64,000 nucleotides of DNA from Prorocentrum cordatum. Lineage: Eukaryota > Sar > Dinophyceae > Prorocentrales > Prorocentraceae. Below the pieces are notes generated by a model that was not told the DNA's origin, did not search any database, and saw nothing but the letters and a program-made list of their open reading frames with translations. Positions 22,500-33,499 of this stretch are shown here, one piece after another. Location of the stretch: assembly GCA_963575745.1 (NCBI GenBank), contig CAUYUJ010017627.1, forward strand, positions 635,472 to 699,471. Direction: 5' to 3'. The position numbers were made by a program, and so were the translations under genes. Position 1 is the first letter of the stretch. Each line of letters begins with the position of its first letter.

Positions 22500-25400
22500 A
22501 AGTCCTGAGGGTCCTGCGGGTTTCTATGCTTGTCGCCCCAAATCGGCTAGCTCATCTTCGGCTCGACCTTGCTCGTCAAGTTCAGCCCCAACTGATAAGT
22601 CAAAGTCGATCCTTGGGACTTCGAAGTCTAGATGATCCTGTCGTCTCCGTCCAATGTGCATTGCTTTTGGGTGCTCATCGCTGCTTTGGACGTTGGGGCC
22701 AGCCCTGACGGCTCGGCCAGGGCTCTAGGCAAGCGCTGACCTCCCAGCGCCGGGTCGAGGCATTCGGGACTCGATTCGTTCGTAGGTGAAGCTCGTTCCA
22801 TACATAGTAGGTGGGCCTTGAAAGGTCGGTGGCCCATCTGGTTGGAAGCCCGCAGGGAGCGCTCCTTGCTGGACTATCTGGTCTAGGCTCCGGTGATCCT
22901 TCCGAGACTATCCAGCGATTCTAGGCGCGCGTTTCCGCACATGCAGGGGTTCTGTCGTGTTGGGGTCCATATCGTAGTAAGCCTCGTAGTGCCGTAAGGC
23001 TTTGGCCAATATCCTCGTGGGATCGCCCAGCGGCTGTCGTCCCGTGCTGTCTACCGCTGGACACGCCGCTGCAGGGGGCAAACCCTCGGGTCGACTGGTC
23101 GCGCCCGGGCCGGTTGGCCCCTGACCTTGCGTTCCTCGGCCCTTCTCCGTCTCGGCGGCGAGAGCCTCTCCCACCCGGCATCGGGTCGCCCGGATGGTCA
23201 GGGGGTGTTTTCGGACAGCTTCTCGGCGCTGTCTTGCCACGGATCAAGCATGGTCTTCCTTCCGTGCGGGAAGGCTCTCGGGCGGCTTACCTTGGGCTCG
23301 GCCTCGGAGGCGTCGCAGGCTCTGCTCCGGCATCTGCCTCGACGTCTGGAGGGGCAACGCGGAGCATGTCCTCGCTCAAATTCCGTCGTGCGGGGGGGGG
23401 GCGGCGCTCGATCATAAAGGAATGCGCAGTTTGTGTCAGGGCCTGACGGAGGGGTCGGGCGACAGTGCATGCGCGCACGCGTAACCTGCGATGTGGGTAC
23501 GAATGTACACATATTACAGAATCACGCACAAGTTCCGCACATGCACATATAGCAAAGTGCGCGCTACATCAACGCAGTGCAGTTCCACGCGCACACTGAC
23601 TGTCGTACCTGCTTCCGCGCCAATGTACGCATCCATGCTGTGAGTTTGACTTGCAGATTGAACGTCTATGGAAGCGAAAGTGGATTACGCTGTACAGTGC
23701 GGCGCCCTGGACATCATCCTCTCTTGCACTGCCCTGCATCCCCCCTCCACCTCTTCCTCCATGCAGCGGGGGGGCCCACGGTGCCCTGGCATTTGTTTTT
23801 GACGGAGTTGCGATGCGTAACGTTCCAAGTTCCCACGCCAAAAACCAAGGGACATCCTGGGGTGCGAGGGTTGGGTTTCTTGTGGAATACGTATTCTGGG
23901 GCCCAACTCCTAAGGGCCCCTAGCGCATGTATCCCTCACCCCTTTTCTCCCGAAGTCAAAACTCAGGAGAGGCCGCCCATCGCCCCTGCCTTGGTGGTCC
24001 CCGCCTGCAGGTTCGCGAGCCTGTCTCTGCCTCCTCCCTCTCCTCCTTCTCCTCCCCCACTCCTCCACCTCGCCCTCTCCCTCCCCGTCCTCCTCCTCCT
24101 CCTCGCCGCGGGGCCGTCTTGGAACCGAGCGAGGTCTGCGTCGGCCCCTGGCGCCAGTCGCGGCCAGGAGCCGCGAGCGATGGCGTCTGCGCGCGAATGG
24201 CAGAGAGCATCGTCGTCGACAGTTCCCAGTGCCCCGAGAGATCAGACAGCCCGAAACCCCAGACCCCGCCCAAATAATGTCAACTCATGATGTCGCTGGT
24301 GCCCCAGGTTCGCCGGAGAAGGAGAAGCAGCCGACGAGGGAATGATGCGATCTCTTCGAAGTCAAGGACGACTCGTTTTGGACCACCACGGCACATTGCA
24401 CGCCGCCGCCGACAAAAAAGATGACGATAAACGCTGTGGACCCCAGTGCTCACACCGCAGACAGGTTGGGTGGGGAGTGCACCTAGGGGCCGCCAGGAGA
24501 TCAACAGATTTGCGGATTGATTCCCCTTAGAAGGCAGAAGGGCCATGTGAGCATGTAAGATTGCGGAAAGATTGGGTGGGGAAATGGGCAATACCTGCTG
24601 CATTGGCGATCTGCTGGCTGCGAGACCCTCGGACCGAGATCTCTGGGGGGCCCTGGTGAGATCCCCGCCCCACTCGTCTGCCATCAGCCGAATGCTGTGA
24701 CTGACATTGCGGGCGGCGACATTTTCTATGATGAAGTTCCGTTTCCTCTGACTGCGGCGAAGCCCGTTAGGGCCGCTGGTTAGAGCGCCATGCGAACGCC
24801 GACCGGCGCGTCGCCCCCAATGTTGCGGGGCGCGCTTCGGCGCGAGAAGGGGAGGGCCGAGCAAGGCCTCAAATTATGTCTTCGGCTGTTTGTATGGGGC
24901 GCATGGCGCGGGCAGTGCCGCTCTGAAGCACTCCGTTCGACATGGGAGGAACAGCGATTGCAGACATCGCGGCGCGCTGACTAGCGCGCGCGCGAGAGCG
25001 CGCGAGAACATATGCACGCGTGCAATTATATCTATACGTATATGCATACGCGCACACACCAAACTATACGCACGATGCGCGCGCGCGCACGCACGCGCGC
25101 CCCGCCGCACAACTGCAAACGAGTGCGCGCTCCCAGCGCGCGGCCAAGGCGTTGGGATAAAAGCCGCTGCGAAAAGCCAAGTTCCTTTGGTATTTCTTTA
25201 GGCGGCTCCTCGGGCACTCCTCGCACATCTCTTCTAAGTTCCGTTCCTCGTGGCAAAGCTGTGACAGTGTGCGCGCGCGGGGCATGTTGAGCATGTTGCG
25301 CTTGCGCGCCGATGGCCTCTTTGGCTGGGCGACGAGGGCGCCGGGCGCCCGCGTGGCCCGCGGCGCCCCCGTGCCGAAGTGCTGTGCTTCACCCCCGATC

Positions 25401-26560
25401 GGTTCAGTATTTGTGGTTATGATCTTAGGTTGTCCTTGCGTTGAGAGGACGGCTGGGCGTCGCCGTTCATCGCGCCCTCCCCCCAACCGCCCCCGAACCC
25501 AATCGCCGTGGCTCCGGGCAGGGGGGGGGTTTGGCGCCTCGGTCTTTGTTGGTTGGAACCAGACCCAGCCAGCGGTCTGAAGTCTGATCTCACGGCTGTC
25601 GCCAGTTCTGGCGCGTGCGGCAGCGGCGGGCCGAGTGGATCTCCAGCGGCCGCATCGGCCGCATCTGCTTCCTCGCCCGGCGGCGCCGGCCACTCTTCTG
25701 CCGCGGCCCCGGGGGCCGCGGCCTACGACATCACGCGGGGGGGGGGGGCGGGGCGCCGTCGAGGAGCGCGCCCCGAACGTGAAGTGCAGCTTGCGCTGGG
25801 CCCAAGTGGAGAAACGCTACATCATGCAGGGCGAGAACCGGACTTGCCCCTTGCCCTCTGCTGAGCTTGAGTTTCTTGCCAGCGCAGCACGCGCGACATG
25901 TTTGAGTGGCTGCTGGAAGCGATTGCTGTGGGCGCACGCGTTGTTTGGGCTTTGTTAAGATCAATAGATTAAGTAATGTGTACCTTCGCTCCCTTCCTGG
26001 GCGCCCTTGGCGCGCGCAAATATCACATCGGAATTCCCGCGGCGGCCCCGGGAGACCGCATGATGGAGGAGGGGCAGGGGAACTTGGCGAAACCGGCCCC
26101 CTTCGTGCCCCTCGGGCGGCCAACGCCCCCTTCGCCGCGCTTCGTTGCCGCATCGATCCTTGCTCTGTGCCGCAGTGAACTGCAAGCGATGCGTGGTCTG
26201 ATTTGAAGTGTGCCTGTGACTTGTTTCGTTGCTTTGCGTGGCATCCCTCGCTCTTCTGCATCTTGCCGCCCAGCTGCGCAGGAGCGCCACGCTCCGGCTG
26301 CGGGGCTCGGAAAACAAGAGGTGCGCTAGGCGCCGCGCGCTGAACCAGCGGCGCCAAGAGACCGCTGCCATACGGCATGCAAAGAACATCCTGGAGCAGG
26401 GGCCTTGGCGACTGCGACGCGACTCGTCGGCGGGCGCGCAATTAACGCGTGCAATTTGAAGTGGCGCATAGACAGCAATGGTCGCACGCGCGACAGCATG
26501 CGCGCAAAAAGTAAGGGCACACGAGGGTCCCTATAGATGTATACCATACCGACAACCTAG
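22500..26560. other. Non-coding stretch, no gene recognised
   Basis: The minus frame at 22,908-23,240 may continue the gag-like relic upstream but has no motif. 24,020-24,110 is C/T-rich. 24,985-25,120 is alternating purine-pyrimidine. 25,730-25,760 and 25,525 carry G runs. Neither strand shows a recognisable domain. Confidence 0.45.
24985..25120. repeat. Alternating CG/CA/TA purine-pyrimidine tract
   Basis: Runs of GCGCGCGCG, CACGCGTGCA, TATACGTATATGCATACGCG and CGCGCGCGCACGCACGCGCG follow one another over about 135 bp. Such tracts can adopt left-handed DNA. Confidence 0.7.
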
Positions 26561-26569
26561 AGGTCACAA

Positions 26570-26800
26570 TTCTACGTTCACACGAGCACCACAACATAAC
26601 ATATCATACCATACCATATCATATGCTCACATAGAATTGCGAAATACAGCATACCACGCAACGCACCACCAAACAACATAACACAACATAACATGCCAAC
26701 AGCCAACACACGGCAACATCGCTTGCCACATCGCCAGGCACCAAACAACACATCATACCACCACACAACAAAACTAGCAAAACACATGCGCACCGCACAC
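26570..26800. repeat. AC-rich ACATA/ACCATA low-complexity tract
   Basis: Short units such as CATACCATACC and ACATAACACAAC recur. A GT-rich tract at 27,565-27,790 has the complementary composition on the other side of the hairpin-repeat array. Confidence 0.7.
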
Positions 26801-26904
26801 GTGTCAAAGTCATATTCTCACGCTCGTACATTATCATCGCGATGCATGACATACCATAACATACACGTCTACATCATATGTGCATTGCTCATTGCACATG
26901 GTTC

Positions 26905-27440
26905 GGGACTAAGTCTTGGAGAATCGGTTTGGGTTAGGGGCTCAGTCCTGAACGCGCCAGGGGGGCTTCGGGACTGAATCCTGAACGGCCCTTCCCCCGC
27001 GCCTTGCTCGGGACTGCGTCCTGAAGGGCCGGGAAGGGGTCGGGGCTGAGCCCTGAAGTGCCCCCCCGAGGCAGGGTCCGGGACTGAGTCCTGAAGGTGC
27101 CCGAGGAGGTTCGGGGCGATGTCCTGAACCCGCCCCCCCCCCCCCCCCCCCCCCCCCGCGGGGGTCGGGGCTGAGTTCTGAAGTGCCCCCCCGAGGCAGG
27201 GTTTGGGACTGATCCCTGAAAGGGGCCCGAGGGGGTTCGGGACTGCGCCTTGAAGCCCCCCCCCCCCCAGAGACACGGTTCGGGGTTGATTCCTGCAGGG
27301 CCAGGGGTGTCTCGGGACTGAGTCCTGAACAGCTGGGCGAGGTTCGGGATTCAGTCCTGAAGAATACCCTCTCACACGCATGGTTCGGGACTGCGTCCTG
27401 ACGGGCCGGATGCGGTTCGGGAATGAACCCTTGGGGGTCA
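26905..27440. repeat. Array of GGTTCGGGACTGAGTCCTGAA-like hairpin units
   Basis: About a dozen copies of a core near CGGGACTGAGTCCTGAA, separated by 20-40 bases of variable C- or G-rich spacer. The core is an imperfect palindrome (GGACT-x-AGTCC), so every copy can form a small hairpin. A run of about 30 C lies at 27,128-27,160. Confidence 0.9.
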
Positions 27441-27564
27441 TTGAATGGGCTCGAAGTTCTATCATTTCTCACCTAGCACATTGTCATCGTTCAATCCCGA
27501 ATGCGATTATCTTTCAGCGCCGACAAAAAAACACATTCCAATTTGGGCCAATACTCGTTGATGG

Positions 27565-27790
27565 TTGTGTTGTTCGCGATGTATTATGTTATGTTTGTGT
27601 TGTCGTGTTCCGATAGCGCATGTGGTGTTGTTGTTGTTTGTTGTTAGTTGCTACTTTGCGTTATTTGTTGTTTGCTTGGTTTTTGTGTTTGGTTCTTGTC
27701 GGTGTTGTTTGGATACTTGCGTGTGTGAGTTTGTTTGTTTGTTGTGCGTTTGGTGTGTGGTTTGTTGCGCGTGCGTTGTGATGCGTGCGC
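27565..27790. repeat. GT-rich low-complexity tract
   Basis: TGTTGTTGTTG, TTTGTTGTTAG and GTGTGTGAG units dominate the plus strand. No domain is present. Confidence 0.7.
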
Positions 27791-27959
27791 TGTGCTTTAT
27801 GTTGAAACCAAAAACCAAGCTACGACACCAACTATACTACTATCCGTAACCATCTTGGATCAAGCACGCTGGGCCTCTATGCGTAGCAAAGCCCGGGGCC
27901 CCGAAACCATGAGGCCACGATGATTCCGGAAAGGCAGCCATCTGTCAGGAACATGCGAC

Positions 27960-28927
27960 GTGGGAAGATGGGTGGACCATCAAATTCGTGCCACAACCGA
28001 CTTGCTTGTCGCAAACGCTAGCAATGCGTGGAGCGATGCCGAGTGTTGTTATCAGCGCACAGACTGCGCTCGGAGTTTGTCCATGAGCATTGCCTTCTCT
28101 GGGGTGGGGTGTTCCGAAGTGGCGTTGCAATACATGCAAGCGCGCTTGGATTCACGCCAGGGTGTCAGTCGCGTCAACAAGAGCGAAACGCGCCCGCGAC
28201 ACATACATACGTGTGCAGCGGAGGTGATGTTGCAATGTATACATGGGCTCATGCTTTTGAACCTTGCTCCAGAATGCGTATTCAGAGACATGACTGATTG
28301 CATTGACAAACGATTGACAGAAGTTTGTGGTGGAGAATTGCCATCGGTTGCCATGCGCGAATTATGAGGCTCATCAAATCTGGGAAGTTGGCAATGGATG
28401 AGATGTTTCGCTGGAAACACAGGAAGTCATGTAAGACAATGGTGGCCGCAGTACACTCGGCAGGTACACCTTGCACAGACTTCAGCCCACAAGGCAGCCA
28501 AACTGGATTTCAAGGCAAATTGTTTGCGCCTTTTCGTGGGTTGGGCAGCTCAACGCTGTAAACTGGAAGAAGGTGATATTTTGCATGAGAGAGTGGGTTT
28601 TTTTCCGGGCAGGGTGTTGATTCAGATTTTCTCAGACATACGTGATCGATATTATCTTGTGCAATCCCGTAGATCTTGGGATACCCGCGGAGCGACCTCG
28701 TCGGCTCACGCGGATGCGACACAAACGCGCGGTCGCGCAAGATCCGCCGCGTAAGCTTCTCGTTTGGGAGGAGTTCTATCATAGTGGCTCTTTCTTTGGA
28801 GACGAAAAGGGGCGCGCGCCGAAATCCATTCCAGACGAAATTGAAGTTTTTCTTAGAGTTTCAGTGTGCAGGCGCGCCCTGCCGCGCGGTGGTTCCCAGA
28901 CGCACCTTAGAGCGCGCTGACGTATAA
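27960..28927 (+). pseudogene. Cytosine-C5 DNA methyltransferase-like, N-terminal catalytic half
   Basis: C5-methyltransferase motifs appear in order, spread over three frames: motif I AFSGVGCSEVAL (28,092; SAM binding), motif IV AGTPCTDFSPQG with the Pro-Cys nucleophile at 28,469-28,474, motif VI as LHERV at 28,581 (normally ENV, so Asn is replaced by Arg) and motif VIII VDLGIPAERPRRLT (28,669). Frame changes fall near 28,340, 28,550 and 28,660. Motif spacing suits the family. The enzyme would transfer methyl from SAM to cytosine. Frameshifts and the lost motif VI Asn indicate a pseudogene. Similar genes are known inside retrotransposons of dinoflagellates, but no RT is attached here. Confidence 0.75.
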
Positions 28928-29053
28928 TGCGAGGCATTCACGTTGCACGTTGCGCATGCTATCGCGTGCAAATCACGCATGGCTTGAGCTACTTCGCAGA
29001 CGCTTTCTGGCGAGGCCCGTCGAGGGCCCTCTCAGGGCCCGCCGGGGTCGCCG

Positions 29054-29722
29054 AGTGCCGCGAGCTTCTGGCAGCCATTGTCGACAGTTGGCAAAAGCAA
29101 CGTCGCCGAAATGGTCGCCGAAAGAGCCGTCGAATGGGCCGCCGAGATTGCCGCCGAAGGAGCCGGCGAAAGAGCCGTCGGAAGGGCCGCCAGAATTGCC
29201 GCCGAAATTGCCGCCGAAATTGCCGCCGAAATCGCCGCCGAAATTGCCGCCGAAATTGCCGCCGAAATTGCCGCCGAAATTGCCGCCGAAATTCCAGATG
29301 GTTCCGCCGAGAAAAGACCGAATTTGACCTTGGCTGTGACTCTATGCCTGTGTCTGCGGCGTCGTCGCGCTTACTGGAACAGCGATCTCGCTTGCGACGG
29401 GGCAATGAAAATTTCGGCGGCTGAATTTCGGCGGCGATTTCGGCGGCTGAATTCGGGCGGCTATTTTGGCGGAGTTCGCAATTATTTCGGCGGCAATTTC
29501 GGCGGCAATTTCGGCGGCAAGTTCGGCGGCAAGTTCGGCGGCAATTTCGGCGGCAATTTCGGCGGCGATTTCGGCGGCAATTTCGGCGGCAATTTCGGCG
29601 GCGATTTCGGCGACGATTTCGGCGGCCCTTTTCGGCGGCCCTCCTGGCGGCCCTTTCAAGGACCATTTCGGCGGTTTTGCTGTTGACAACTGTCGACGAA
29701 TGCTGCTGGGAGCTCGCGGCGC
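29054..29722. mobile_element. Fold-back element with 12-bp satellite arms
   Basis: The outer arms 29,054-29,115 and 29,661-29,722 are imperfect inverted repeats (GAGTGCCGCGAGC... against ...GCTCGCGGCGCTC, both containing GTCGACAGTTG or its complement). Inside, 29,145-29,295 is an array of GCCGCCGAAATT and 29,405-29,640 is the reverse complement array AATTTCGGCGGC. The centre (29,300-29,400) is unique. The whole could fold into a long hairpin. It sits between two halves of the methyltransferase-like gene. No target duplication is evident. Confidence 0.75.
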
Positions 29723-30037
29723 TCAGCTTCGGTAAAGAGTCGATGCGCGGCGACGCAGACTGACCTGACCTCAGCCCGACGATGATTGTAACATGTGTTA
29801 TCTTGTGGTTTTGGCGGTGATGATGGCGACGGCCGCGGTAACGTTTGGTTCAACATGGATGCTCGTCAGGGGGCATTACAGGCTGGCCTACGCGCCCAGC
29901 GCTGCATGCTTTCAAACAAGAAAAAATGGTCGCGCAACTCCTTCGGAATTCGGCGGCTATTTGGGGGGCCGTGGCGGCTCCAAAGGGTTGTCCTCGGTGA
30001 GTTCTACCGCCGCAGCTCTCGTGAGATGCAATGCGAT

Positions 30038-30757
30038 TGACACATCTTTTTTGAGCTGGCATCGGAGACTGAGCTGGGTGCTGAGATCGCGCGGGCATCT
30101 GCCGGAGAGTATTCGCGGCGCGCTGTGCAGGATGAAACGCCAGACAACCTGTCTCGCTTCGAACGCTGCTTGACACTGACAGAGAAGGAGCTCACGCATT
30201 ATTATGGCGCCATGAAGCGTGGCACTTTTGACGATGGCGTCGTCAATCTGGGCCAAAATGCCGAGCACCATTATCGCTGCGACCGTGGCGTCGAAACTGG
30301 CAAAGGCACGTTGCCAACACCGATCAAGAGTTCTAACGCGATCTGGAGTTTCAAGCGCAAGAGATGTCACGCGCCGATGGAGATGCTGTGCACGTTATCC
30401 ATGCCGTTCTATAAAGATTTGAATCGTTACAACGTCAACGTAAGTTGGGATGCCCAGCGCGAGGAGTATGGGCACCCGTCCAGGCTTCGAAACGTCATCA
30501 TGGAGCAGTGCGGGAGCGGTATGAACATTGTCATCCTGCTGTGCGGGTTGGCTTTCTACATGCACACCGCCGTCGCAGGTCGCTCGCCCATCGTTTTAGC
30601 AGGGAGTTTGCTAGACAGCATTGTTGCAGGCCGTCGCGCGCCGAAGATGTGCAATTCAGCAGCTTCGGCGAACTCAGATTGTAGCGAGGTCGTCGGTGAG
30701 AAGCAGCGGCGCGCAGCAATAGAAAAGCATCGCCGTCATCATCAATGCCACCACTAG
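30038..30757 (+). pseudogene. Cytosine-C5 methyltransferase-like, C-terminal half
   Basis: Frame 2 is open from about 30,038 to TAG 30,755-30,757. Likely family signatures are NLGQNAEHHYR (30,245), GTLPTPIKSSNAIWS (motif IX region, 30,305) and IMEQCGSGMNIVI (30,494), which matches the C-terminal motif X (usually GNG). These follow motif VIII at 28,672 only after the 29.05-29.72 kb fold-back element and about 300 bases of degenerate sequence, so both halves probably come from one gene. The last 45 residues are Arg/His-rich and unrelated. An intron instead of an insertion cannot be excluded. Confidence 0.6.
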
Positions 30758-30880
30758 CATCGTCAACAACAGCTTCAACTACCATCATCAACGACATCAT
30801 CACCATAGTCACCATGATAAGTAACATCATCACCAACAACAACAGCATCATCATCCACAACACATCTGAAAACCATGCTC
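30740..30880. repeat. CAT/ATC-rich tract
   Basis: Degenerate trinucleotide repeats (CATCATCACC, AACAACAACAGCATCATC) follow directly after the methyltransferase-like frame. Confidence 0.75.
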
Positions 30881-31167
30881 GCCTCTTCGTTTCACCCGGT
30901 GCCCCACCTACTCCGACTCCGACCTAGTCCACACTTTGCGCCCCCGCCCTTCCGCCCCCTCCTCGAACCGCGCCCCCGCCCCCCTCGTCTGAGGCAAGGG
31001 GCGCCCGCGGCCGCGAGGGGCCCGCCCGCCTTCTTCCGGCCGGCCGACAAGCCGAGCGAGCGCCGCATGATCGGCGGAGACCCCTCGCTTCATTTCGCGC
31101 CCGCAGATGGGCGGGGGAGGAAGGGGGGGGGGGATAAGAGGAGGGGGGGGGGGTAGGAGGAGGAGCG

Positions 31168-31617
31168 ATGAGGGGCGAGGAGGAGGAAGAGTCGGAGGAT
31201 GGGGGCGAGGATGACGAGGGCCCAGGCGCCCTCGTGGGCGCCTGCTATGCGGCCGAAGTCATGGACACAAACAATGACAACATGCTCCCTCTCCTAAACG
31301 CTCGCGATCAGAAAGTTGATAGCTCGGCAAGGAGGGGGGGGCAACGGCGAGGGGGGGGCCCATCTAAAACATATTCGCACGCAAGGTACTTGGAGCAAAT
31401 CGAGCGGGACGGGATTCCTCTTTTCGTGGAGCTGAGCCCCAGCGCCCCGGCCGACGTGATCTCGCGGACCAAAGAGGGGCGCGACAGGTTCCACCGGGGC
31501 AGCGGGTTTAATTGCGCGGGGCAGCGCCGCGATGACGGGGCGGGCGTGGGGGGGGGGGGGGGGGGGCGGAGGAGGGGGGGGGGGGCGACGGGCGAGGGGG
31601 AGAAGGGGCGAGGATGA
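31168..31617 (+). CDS. Unrecognised reading frame, acidic start and Gly-rich end
   Basis: The frame has an ATG at 31,168 and runs 149 codons. After an acidic N-terminus (EEEEESEDGGEDDEG), residues about 70-115 look protein-like (YSHARYLEQIERDGIPLFVE; ADVISRTKEGRDRFHRGSGF). The rest is encoded by G-runs (31,548-31,600) and is probably not real protein. It may be the upstream part of the coding relic at 32.0-33.4 kb. No family is recognised. Confidence 0.3.
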   Translation: MRGEEEEESEDGGEDDEGPGALVGACYAAEVMDTNNDNMLPLLNARDQKVDSSARRGGQRRGGGPSKTYSHARYLEQIERDGIPLFVELSPSAPADVISRTKEGRDRFHRGSGFNCAGQRRDDGAGVGGGGGGRRRGGGATGEGEKGRG

Positions 31618-32021
31618 GGAGGAGGAGCCCACGAGGAAGAGGAAGAGGAAAGGCACGGGAGGGGGTGGGTGGGGGGGGGATGGGAGGGGCCACGCCAAGG
31701 CGCGCCGCCGCCCCAGGCATACCGAGATTGCACGGGTCGAGGCGGCCTGGCAGACGCGCAGAGAGCGCGCCGCGATCGCAGCGCAGGGGCGCCCGAAGCA
31801 AGGGGCCCACTTTTTGTCCTCATAACTCTACCTCCTCCTCCCTCCTCCTTCCCCTCCTCCTCCGCCCCTCCGTCATCCTCCCTGGGGGGGGGTTCCGGTG
31901 CGAGAAGCTCTGCGAAAGTTCGCGATGGCGAACTTCCCCCAACAAGTGCGCGAATTGAATTAGCATATTCCACCGGTGGAAAGGTTACGTCTAGACGCAA
32001 TGCGACTTCTTAGAGGCAACT

Positions 32022-33428
32022 TTGAGAATTCAAGTCGCGGCGGAGCTGAACAGCAAAATTGCTTCGTGCATCACCGAGGCGCGCGCGGGCGCCGTCGACG
32101 ACGACATCGCCCATTGCTGCGCGCTGGAGTGCGCGGAGTTCGCCGTTCCAGACATGGGCGGAGATGCGGACAAGTGGGCGTTGCACACTGGGGCGACTCA
32201 GGAGCTGACTTGGCTGTCCGCGCCCGTGGGAGGCTCGGTCTGGCACGAGAAACAGGGCAAGCTGCGCCGAAGAAAGCCGCCGAGCCCCACAAGAAGAAAA
32301 CAACAAAGGGCAAGGCCAACGCCGCGCCCGCAGCGACGGTTCCGGACGAGAAGATGAGCTCTACGGCGCGCGAGGATGACATGCTGAAGCGCGAGAAGAC
32401 GTTCATCGATGACATACTTGGGGCCATCGCCAGCCTGCTTAAGCACGCGAAGGAGGGTGGCATCAACGTGAACGCAGTCGGCAAGTCTTGTTACGACGGC
32501 ATCTACTTTTGTTTATACGGCTACATCTCCCTCTCCCTGAATGGCAAGGATCTCGCCAACTGGTCCGCCGCGAGGAAGGAGCTGCGAAGCGATATCATCG
32601 AGGCCCACCTGCACAACCTGAAAAAAAGGTCCAAGCGATGGGCACCGCGGCGGCCGCTGAGACAGGCCCGGCTGAGCTGGTCGACCAGATGTTGAGGTGC
32701 TTGGGCGAGACTGAACAAGACGAATCCCAGGGGTCTGCCTTTGGCCACAGTCCAGAAGTAGTGCGAGCACTTGCCAAGATGGGGCCATTCATCGCGGATG
32801 AAGGGTTCGCCCTGCCAGTTGCGAGGTTCCTCAAGATCAACCGGCCGACGGTCAACATGAAGTTCCATCCTGCCCACCAGAACATGGTCAATAATGTCGG
32901 GGGGGCGTGCCGGGACAGCTAGCGACGCTGGCGACGGCGCAAAGGCAAATTCTGCGATCCATCGTTCGTGGGATCCGCGCGTCACGACCGGGGAGAATTC
33001 TCCATGTCACGCGCGAGTTGTTGATTTGACTGGCGGAGATCCCGTCGTCGGCAACTGACAATGTCACCGTCGTTGACTTGTCGGGCGGCGCCTTCGACGC
33101 GACCGTGCAGGTCGAGCAGCGCGCGCTGATGAAGCTGAACTACTTCCTCCGTCTGATCGAGGCGATGGCCTGCGGAGAGCCTCGCAACAGCATCGTGGAC
33201 TTCAGGCCGCCCATGGTCAAGCTGCACAGCATCAAAAAGGACCCGGTTCACCCCGACGCCGTCGTCAGCGCCAGCGCCGACGAGGACGCGCGGGTTGATT
33301 TTTGGTTGCGCATGCTTTACAAGAGATTGCAGGCGGGCGCGGGGTCGACCGGGCATGCCGCGGAGCTTGCGGAGCTCTGCCGGGAGGAGAAGCAGGCTAG
33401 CATTCTTCCTCCCTACTTCTCCTTCTAG
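32022..33428 (+). pseudogene. Unrecognised helical protein, frameshifted
   Basis: Protein-like sequence moves through three frames: frame 0 (NSKIASCITEARAGAVDDDI, from about 32,040), frame 2 (MLKREKTFIDDILGAIASLL, then SARKELRSDIIEAHLHNLKK, 32,380-32,620), frame 1 (AELVDQMLRCLGETEQDESQ, ending at TAG 32,920-32,922), then frame 0 (ALMKLNYFLRLIEAMACGEP, then RVDFWLRMLYKRLQAG, ending at TAG 33,426-33,428). Composition is Ala/Glu/Lys/Leu-rich and mostly helical. It ends about 80 bases before the LINE endonuclease region, so it might be that LINE's ORF1, but no ORF1 motif is clear. Confidence 0.4.
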
Positions 33429-33499
33429 CCACCGCGAGGTCAAGCGGTGATCGGGTGGCCAGCACACCTCAGGGAAACCATTCTTTGCTTCCCTTGTCA

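Noticed and set aside
31294-32000. Pro/Ser-rich minus-strand frames of 134-230 codons
   Set aside because: They are complements of G-runs and GGA repeats with no domain.
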